From NCBI GenBank assembly GCA_021802025.1, contig JAKABC010000027.1:1-14694 (forward strand): a DNA stretch of 14,694 nt, given 5' to 3'. The DNA comes from Actinomycetes bacterium (GTDB lineage Bacteria; Actinomycetota; Acidimicrobiia; Acidimicrobiales; RAAP-2). The notes below the pieces were generated by a model, which saw only the letters and a list, made by a program, of their open reading frames with translations, made no database searches and was not told the DNA's origin. Position numbers and translations under genes: made by a program. This document shows positions 9,925-14,694 of this stretch, piece by piece (position 1 is the stretch's first letter; each line of letters opens with the position of its first letter).

Positions 9925-11565
9925 CTAGGAACGCCTCGTCGGGGCCCCGACCGCGACCGGGGCGGCCTCGTCCATCGCGGTGCGCGCGTGGTAACTCGAG
10001 CGAGTGAGCGGAGAGGACTGCACGTGGGCGAGGCCGAGGGCCCGGCCGCGTTCGGCCAGTTCCTCAAACTCGCGCGGGGTCCAGTAGCGCGCGACGGGCA
10101 GGTGGTCGGCGCTCGGGCGCAGGTACTGACCGATCGTCACGATCCTCACCCCGACCGAGGCCAGGTCGACGAGCGCCTCGTCGACCTCCTCGGCCGTCTC
10201 GCCCAGACCCACCATGAGCCCCGACTTGGTGGTGAGCCCGGCCCGGGCGGCGCGCGCGAGCACCGTGAGCGAGCGAAGGTACCCCGCGCTCGGACGCACG
10301 GCGCGCTGGAGCCGGGCCACCGTCTCGAGGTTGTGGTTGAGCACGTCGGGGCGCGCCTCGAGCAGCACGTCCAGCGAGTCCGGGTCGCCGCGCAGGTCGC
10401 TCGTGAGCAGCTCCACCGTCGTGCCCGGACGGGCCTCGCGGATGGCGCGCACCGTGGCGGCCATCGCGCCGGCCCCACCGTCGGCCAGGTCGTCGCGCGC
10501 CACGCACGTGATCACCGCGTGGCTCAGGCCCAGGCGCACGACCGCCTCGGCGACCCGGGCCGGCTCGGTCGGGTCGAGGGGCAGCGGCTTGCTCGTGTCG
10601 ACGAGGCAGAAGCCGCACGCCCGGGTGCAGCGCTCGCCGTTGACCATGAAGGTGGCGGTCCCCTCGGCCCAGCACTCGAAGATGTTGGGGCAGCCCGCCT
10701 CCTCGCACACCGTGACCAGGCGCAGGTCCTCGGTGAGGGCGCGCAGCGCGCGGTACTCGTGGCCCATGTGGGCCGGGATGCGCAGCCACTCGGGCTTGCG
10801 CTCACGGATATCGAGGCCGGCCTCGGGGTCGACGCCCGCCTGGCGGAGCCGGCGGATCAGGGGCCGCTCCGCGCTCGGCTCGAGCGAGCGCGCCGGCCGC
10901 TCGACGCGCGCCACGCGCGCGGGCCCGCCGAGGCGACGGTCGAGCTCCTCGCCGAGGACGTCTTCGACGAGCGCCGGGGACGCGTCGAGCCCGAGCGAGG
11001 CGAGCGAGCCGACGGGCTTGTCGGGGATGCCGCAGGGCACGATGACCGCGAAGCGCGCGAGGTCGACCTCGACGTTGAGGGCGACCCCGTGGAGGGTGCG
11101 ACGGCGGCCTCGGGCGTCGCGCTCGGTGCGCACCCCGACGGCCGCGATCTTGGTCGGCCGGCCCTCGAGGTCGGCCCAGACGCCCGGGTAGCCCTCGAGG
11201 CGGCCCACGCGCCCGAGGCGCCCCCCCTCGTCGAGACGCCCGACGGTCGCGATGACCGCGTCCTCCAGGGCCGCGACGTGGGCGCGGCCGGCGGCGGGGT
11301 CGTCGGCCACCGTGACGATCGCCCAGGCCACGACCTGGCCCGGGCCGTGGTAGGTGACGTCCCCACCCCGGTCGGCCTCGACCACGGCGGCGTCGAGCTC
11401 GTCACGCGGCACCAGGATGTGCTCGTCTTGCGCCCGGACCCCGAGGGTGTAGGTCGGGGGGTGCTCGAAGACCAGGACGTAGTCGTCCTCGGCCTCCACG
11501 AGGGCCCGCTGGAGGTCGTTCGCCTCGGGGAAGGTCACCCGGCCGAGGTGGCGGCGACGCAGCAC
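9925..11565 (-). CDS. Bifunctional LipB-LipA: octanoyltransferase fused to lipoyl synthase
   Basis: One open frame of 546 aa holding two complete consecutive enzymes. Residues about 1-215 are LipB, which moves octanoyl from acyl carrier protein to a lipoyl-domain lysine. It shows the RGGDVTYHGPGQ loop (66-77), catalytic Lys in RPTKIAAVG (K139), HGVALNV and catalytic Cys in VPCG (C178). Residues about 254-546 are LipA, the radical-SAM enzyme that inserts two sulfurs. It has the auxiliary-cluster cysteines CEEAGCPNIFEC (C287, C292, C298), the radical-SAM cluster CTRACGFC (C313, C317, C320) and the C-terminal Ser ligand in RSSY (R522, S524). About 35-40 linker residues join them with no stop codon. 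The start GTG overlaps the E2 stop (TAGTG), and GGAGAG lies 9 nt upstream. GTG at 10914 (V218) could in principle restart LipA alone, but LipB must still read through. Confidence 0.95.
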   Translation of the reverse strand: MLRRRHLGRVTFPEANDLQRALVEAEDDYVLVFEHPPTYTLGVRAQDEHILVPRDELDAAVVEADRGGDVTYHGPGQVVAWAIVTVADDPAAGRAHVAALEDAVIATVGRLDEGGRLGRVGRLEGYPGVWADLEGRPTKIAAVGVRTERDARGRRRTLHGVALNVEVDLARFAVIVPCGIPDKPVGSLASLGLDASPALVEDVLGEELDRRLGGPARVARVERPARSLEPSAERPLIRRLRQAGVDPEAGLDIRERKPEWLRIPAHMGHEYRALRALTEDLRLVTVCEEAGCPNIFECWAEGTATFMVNGERCTRACGFCLVDTSKPLPLDPTEPARVAEAVVRLGLSHAVITCVARDDLADGGAGAMAATVRAIREARPGTTVELLTSDLRGDPDSLDVLLEARPDVLNHNLETVARLQRAVRPSAGYLRSLTVLARAARAGLTTKSGLMVGLGETAEEVDEALVDLASVGVRIVTIGQYLRPSADHLPVARYWTPREFEELAERGRALGLAHVQSSPLTRSSYHARTAMDEAAPVAVGAPTRRS

Positions 11566-12755
11566 TAGCGCTCGCTCTCCAGGTCGAGTCCGCCCAAGAG
11601 CTCGGCCACGCGCTCGAGGTAGCGCGCGGCGGCCGTCGACTCACACACCCGGTGGTCGAAGCTGAGCCCGAGCACCAGGCGCCGGCCCACGGCGAGGGTC
11701 CCGTCGACCACGACGGGGACCTCGCGGACCGCGCCGATCGAGAGGGCCGCGACCTCGGGCTGGATGACGATGGGCTGGGTGAAGAGGGCGTGAGGGCTCG
11801 GTGCGGCCGCCACCGTGAAGGTGCCGCCCATAAGGTCGTCGGCGGTGAGCTCGCGCGCCCCCAGGCGCTCATCGAGGTCACTGATCCGATGGGCGAGCGC
11901 GCGCAGGGTGAGCCCGGCCGCGGCGTGCACGACCGGGACGAGCATCCCCTCGTCGGCCAGGGGCCGCACGAGGCCCAGGTTCACGCTGCGGTGCAGGACC
12001 AGCCGGTCGCCCTCCAACGAGGCGTTGAGGAACTCGAACTCGCCGAGCGCCCTCACCGCCGCCAGGGCGACGAGCGTCTCGTCCGAGACCGCGACGCCCT
12101 CGCGCGTGGTGCGCCCGAGCGCGTCGAGGCGCGCGAAGACGGATCCGTCGACCTCGAGGGCCACGAAGCCCTGGGGGCAGACCTGGGCCGAGAAGGCGAG
12201 GTGCTGGCCCATGCGCCGCTGCCCGTGGCTGAGGGCGACGCTGGCCTCCTCGGTCGGGCCCAGGGCGACCGCCCGCTCGGCGTCGCGACGCGTGATGGTC
12301 CCGCCGGGCCCCGATCCCACGACGCTCGAGGGGGCGACCCCGCCGTCGGCGAGGATCCGGCGCACCACCGGCGAGAGCACGACGCCCCCGACGGCCTCGT
12401 CGGGTCGGAGCGTCGCCGGCGCGCGTCCCACCGGAGCCGCCTCGGGGACAGGCGCCGAAGCGGGGGCGGGGGTCGGCTCGGGCCGCGTCGGCGCGGGTGG
12501 CGCGGCGACGGCCGCCGTCTGGGTCTCGTCGATGACCGCGACGCGCGAGCCCGTCATCACGGTGTCACCCTCGCCGGCCAAGATCTCGGTCAGGACGCCC
12601 GCGGCCGGGGAGGGCATCTCGGAGTCCACCTTGTCGGTCGAGACCTCGAAGAGGGGCTCGTCGCGGGCGACGAGGTCGCCGACCCTCTTGAACCACTGGG
12701 TGATGGTCCCCTCGGTGACCGACTCGCCCAGCGAGGGCAGTGTGACCTCAACCAA
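11565..12755 (-). CDS. E2 acyltransferase of a 2-oxoacid dehydrogenase complex
   Basis: A 396-aa dihydrolipoyl acyltransferase core subunit. Residues 1-77 are one lipoyl domain with the modified lysine in STDKVDSEMPSPAAG (K42). Residues 78-118 are an Ala/Pro-rich swinging linker. Residues about 126-161 form the E1/E3-binding domain (LSPVVRRILADGGV and GPGGTITRRDAE). Residues about 175-392 are the catalytic domain. The lipoyl domain resembles actinobacterial SucB/DlaT types, but the acyl specificity cannot be fixed and no E1 gene is here. The catalytic motif reads SFDHRVCESTA (D367, H368, E372, S373) where DHRxxDG is usual. The start is TTG, overlapping the lpd stop by 8 bp; GGGGG about 8 nt upstream serves as ribosome site, and the N-terminus MVEVTLPSLGES matches family starts exactly. 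It should be a substrate of the downstream LipB-LipA. Confidence 0.93.
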   Translation of the reverse strand: MVEVTLPSLGESVTEGTITQWFKRVGDLVARDEPLFEVSTDKVDSEMPSPAAGVLTEILAGEGDTVMTGSRVAVIDETQTAAVAAPPAPTRPEPTPAPASAPVPEAAPVGRAPATLRPDEAVGGVVLSPVVRRILADGGVAPSSVVGSGPGGTITRRDAERAVALGPTEEASVALSHGQRRMGQHLAFSAQVCPQGFVALEVDGSVFARLDALGRTTREGVAVSDETLVALAAVRALGEFEFLNASLEGDRLVLHRSVNLGLVRPLADEGMLVPVVHAAAGLTLRALAHRISDLDERLGARELTADDLMGGTFTVAAAPSPHALFTQPIVIQPEVAALSIGAVREVPVVVDGTLAVGRRLVLGLSFDHRVCESTAAARYLERVAELLGGLDLESER

Positions 12756-14163
12756 CGTGCAACCCCCGCCCGGCGAGAGCGATAAGGGTCTCGCCGAAGG
12801 TCTCGGACAACGAGGGGTGCGGCTGGATCAAGGCGGCGGCCTCCTCGGCCGTCGCCTCCCAGTTGACCGCGTAGTAGCCGGCGCCGAGCTGCTCGGTCAC
12901 CCAGGGCCCGGCCATGTGGACCCCGAGCAGCTGACCGGCCGTGCCGTCGGGGCGCTTCTCGGCGATGACCTTCACGACCCCCTCGGTCTCGCCGATGATC
13001 TGGGCCCGGCTGTTGCCGCCGAAGGGATCCTTCTTCACCACGACCTCGATCCCGCGCTCCTTCGCGGCCGCCTCGGTGAGCCCGACGAAGGCGACCTCGG
13101 GGTTCGAGTAGATCGCCCAGGGCACGCGGTCGTAGTCGACCGGCACCGTGGCCTCGCCGAGGATGGTCTTGATCGCGACGATCGCCTCGGCGAAGCCCAC
13201 GTGAGCGAGCTGGGGCGACCCGGCGACCACGTCGCCCACCGCGTAGACCCCGGCGGCCCCGGTGCGCTGGAGACCGTCGGCGACGACGAAGCCCCGCTCG
13301 TCGATTACCACGCCGGTCCCCTCGCCGAGCAGGTCCTCGGTCCGGGGTCGGCGGCCCACCGAGACGACGATGAGGTCGGTCTCGATCGCCTCGCCGCCCT
13401 CGATCGTGACGGCCGTCGACGACTTCTTGGGCGCGTGGCCGGTCACGCTCACCCCGGTGCGCACGTCAATCCCGCGCTTCTTGAAGGCGCGCTGGACGAC
13501 CGCGGCGACCTCGGCGTCGCAGCCCGCGAGGATCGTTGGCAAGAACTCGAGGACGGTGACCGCCGTGCCCATGTCCGCGAGCATCGAGGCGAACTCACAG
13601 CCGATGGCCCCGCCGCCCACCACGACCGCGCGCGCCGGCAAGGCGGTGAGGTCCAAGAACTCGTCCGAGGTGTGCACGAACTTGCCGTCGGGCTCGAGCC
13701 CGGGCAGCGTGCGCGGGACCGAGCCCGCGGCGAGGATCACGCCCTGTCCCACGAGCTCGGTGCCCTGGTCGGCGCCGTCGACCACGACGACCCGGTGGTC
13801 GGCCTCGAGGCGCGCCGTGCCGTTGAGGACCGTGACCGAGCGTCCCTTGAGCAGCCCGGACAGGCCCTTGTGCAGCTTGTCGACGACCTCGTTCTTGCGG
13901 GCCTGGCTGACCGCGAAGTCGACCGCGAGCCCCGTGGTGGTGAAGCCGAAGGCCGAGGCGTGCTCGAGGGTCCGGCGCACGTGGGCCGTCTCGAGGAACT
14001 CCTTGGCCGGCACGCAGCCCCGGTGCAGGCACGTGCCGCCGACCTTGTCGCGCTCCACGAGGGCGATCGAGAGGCCCGCCGAGGCCCCGTAGAGGGCGGC
14101 GGCGTAGCCCCCGGGCCCTCCGCCGATCACGACCACGTCGTACTGCTGGACCCCGTCAGCCAC
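12748..14163 (-). CDS. lpdA: Dihydrolipoamide dehydrogenase (E3)
   Basis: A 471-aa FAD flavoprotein that reoxidises dihydrolipoamide on E2 and passes electrons to NAD+. It has an N-terminal FAD Rossmann motif VVVIGGGPGGYAAA, the redox disulfide GGTCLHRGCVPAK (C45, C50 counted from this start), a central VVVGGGAIGCEFA NAD-binding motif, AVGDVVAG near the second FAD contact, and the C-terminal HPSLSE catalytic pair (H449, E454). Length and domain order are normal. I choose GTG 14163 over GTG 14169. The Shine-Dalgarno GGAAAGG (14177-14171) lies 7 nt before the former and only 1 nt before the latter. It is the first gene of the lpd > E2 > lipB-lipA series and overlaps E2 by 8 bp. Confidence 0.97.
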   Translation of the reverse strand: MADGVQQYDVVVIGGGPGGYAAALYGASAGLSIALVERDKVGGTCLHRGCVPAKEFLETAHVRRTLEHASAFGFTTTGLAVDFAVSQARKNEVVDKLHKGLSGLLKGRSVTVLNGTARLEADHRVVVVDGADQGTELVGQGVILAAGSVPRTLPGLEPDGKFVHTSDEFLDLTALPARAVVVGGGAIGCEFASMLADMGTAVTVLEFLPTILAGCDAEVAAVVQRAFKKRGIDVRTGVSVTGHAPKKSSTAVTIEGGEAIETDLIVVSVGRRPRTEDLLGEGTGVVIDERGFVVADGLQRTGAAGVYAVGDVVAGSPQLAHVGFAEAIVAIKTILGEATVPVDYDRVPWAIYSNPEVAFVGLTEAAAKERGIEVVVKKDPFGGNSRAQIIGETEGVVKVIAEKRPDGTAGQLLGVHMAGPWVTEQLGAGYYAVNWEATAEEAAALIQPHPSLSETFGETLIALAGRGLHVG

Positions 14164-14194
14164 GGTCACACCTTTCCGTCGTAGCGATCAACCC

Positions 14195-14220
14195 CCCGGG
14201 GAATCCTAATGTTCCCCGGG
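14195..14220 (-). promoter_or_regulatory. Hairpin with -10-like loop between rnhA and lpdA
   Basis: CCCGGGGAA and TTCCCCGGG form a perfect 9-bp inverted repeat around an 8-nt loop, in the roughly 74-bp gap between rnhA and lpdA. On the minus strand the loop and arm contain TAGGAT (14208-14203), a 4/6 match to TATAAT about 40 nt before the lpdA start. No -35 is evident at 17-18 nt. It may end rnhA mRNA (no U-tract follows), be an operator over the lpdA promoter, or both. Confidence 0.45.
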
Positions 14221-14237
14221 CGCCGGGCCCGACGCGA

Positions 14238-14675
14238 TCAGGCGCTCTGACCGCGCTGGGCGTCGGCCGCGGCCGTCGCGAGCCGGTCGACGAACTCGTT
14301 CATGGGGTCCCCGGCGTGACCGCGCACCCACCGGAAGCTCACCTCGCGCTCCGAGGTGAGCGCCAGGGGCAACAGGGCCTCCCAGAGGTCCCGGTTGGCG
14401 ACGGGCTGGTTCTGGCTGTTGCGCCAGCCGCGCCGCTGCCAACCGAGGTACCAACGGTCGTGGAAGCAGCGCACGACGTAGGTCGAGTCACTGACCACCT
14501 CGATCGCGCCGTCGGGGTTGGCGCGCAGCGCCTTGAGCACGGCCGTGAGCTCCATGCGCTGGTTGGTGGTGTGGGCCTCGGCGCCGCTGGCGTAGCGGGA
14601 CTGGCCCACGGCCCACGCCCAGCCCCCGGGGCCGGGGTTGCCGCGGCAGGCCCCGTCGGTGTACACGTGGGTCAT
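14238..14675 (-). CDS. rnhA: Ribonuclease HI
   Basis: A 145-aa RNase HI that cuts the RNA strand of RNA-DNA hybrids, such as R-loops and replication primers. The family's catalytic set is present: D7 (VYTDGACRGNPGPGGW), E42 (NQRMELTA), D63 (VSDSTYVV), H120 (WVRGHAGDPMNE) and D130 (VDRLA). The basic segment around WYLGWQRRGWRNSQNQPV (75-92) corresponds to the substrate handle region of the E. coli type. Length is typical for a stand-alone bacterial enzyme with no added hybrid-binding domain. The start is ATG, without a strong Shine-Dalgarno, and lies inside a 14-bp palindrome. It is upstream of lpdA on the same strand but has no functional link to it. Confidence 0.97.
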   Translation of the reverse strand: MTHVYTDGACRGNPGPGGWAWAVGQSRYASGAEAHTTNQRMELTAVLKALRANPDGAIEVVSDSTYVVRCFHDRWYLGWQRRGWRNSQNQPVANRDLWEALLPLALTSEREVSFRWVRGHAGDPMNEFVDRLATAAADAQRGQSA

Positions 14676-14682
14676 ATGACCC
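14669..14682. repeat. 14-bp perfect palindrome over the rnhA start codon
   Basis: GGGTCATATGACCC is a perfect palindrome whose centre holds the rnhA ATG. It could be a repressor site, but a palindrome of this length is expected about once by chance in a window this size, so position is the only reason to record it. Confidence 0.4.
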
Positions 14683-14694
14683 GGGTGATCCAGG

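Noticed and set aside
9879..10067. Upstream extension of the NAGPA-like protein to 10067
   Set aside because: It would bury the signal peptide behind 63 unstructured Arg/Pro-rich residues and overlap lipB-lipA; ATG 9878 places the signal peptide correctly.
10912..10914. Internal GTG as a separate LipA start
   Set aside because: Possible as a secondary start, but there is no stop between LipB and LipA, so the fusion product must form whenever LipB is translated to its end.
11815..14184. 789-codon plus-strand frame across E2 and lpdA
   Set aside because: It opposes two clearly recognisable enzymes and has the repetitive composition of an antisense shadow.

Overview
The window is a compact, very GC-rich stretch of bacterial chromosome (clearly above two-thirds G+C by eye). 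It shows frequent GTG/TTG starts, TANNNT-type -10 boxes directly in front of start codons, and a cobalamin-dependent methionine synthase. Together with actinobacterial-style E2, Lpd and secreted proteins, this points to an actinobacterium. An Acidimicrobiia-like lineage is my best guess, but it is inference only. I see no tRNA or rRNA gene, CRISPR array, insertion sequence, phage gene or attachment site. Twelve protein genes fill almost everything, and the longest non-coding gap is about 74 bp.

Left part (1-6279): a small nitroreductase (+) converges on leucyl aminopeptidase pepA (-), the two sharing a CTAG stop. pepA lies downstream of a PduO-type cob(I)alamin adenosyltransferase (-). That gene diverges, across only 46 bp, from a full-length five-module metH (+). 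Both divergent genes have TANNNT boxes 7-9 nt before the start codon, suggesting leaderless mRNAs.

Middle part (6280-9878): downstream of metH is a SAM-dependent methyltransferase whose frame has no ATG/GTG/TTG before residue 141. A strong Shine-Dalgarno sits 6 nt before an ATC codon. It overlaps (ATGA) a small secreted protein of unknown function. That protein converges, through a second shared CTAG, on a minus-strand pair: a secreted NAGPA/DUF2233-like protein followed by an overlapping membrane-anchored CapA-like protein. This pair looks envelope-related.

Right part (9925-14694): a tight minus-strand lipoate/2-oxoacid dehydrogenase operon, lpd > E2 acyltransferase > LipB-LipA. The genes overlap by 8 bp and 1 bp (with lpd started at 14163). 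Octanoyltransferase (LipB) and lipoyl synthase (LipA) are one uninterrupted 546-aa reading frame, a bifunctional lipoylation enzyme directly downstream of its likely substrate E2. The E2 carries an altered active-site motif (DHRVCES instead of DHRxxDG). RNase HI (rnhA) lies upstream of lpd, separated by a hairpin-containing spacer. No E1 subunit is present.

Most worth checking are the LipB-LipA fusion with its E2 partner, the apparent ATC start of the methyltransferase, and the non-canonical E2 and NAGPA-like motifs.
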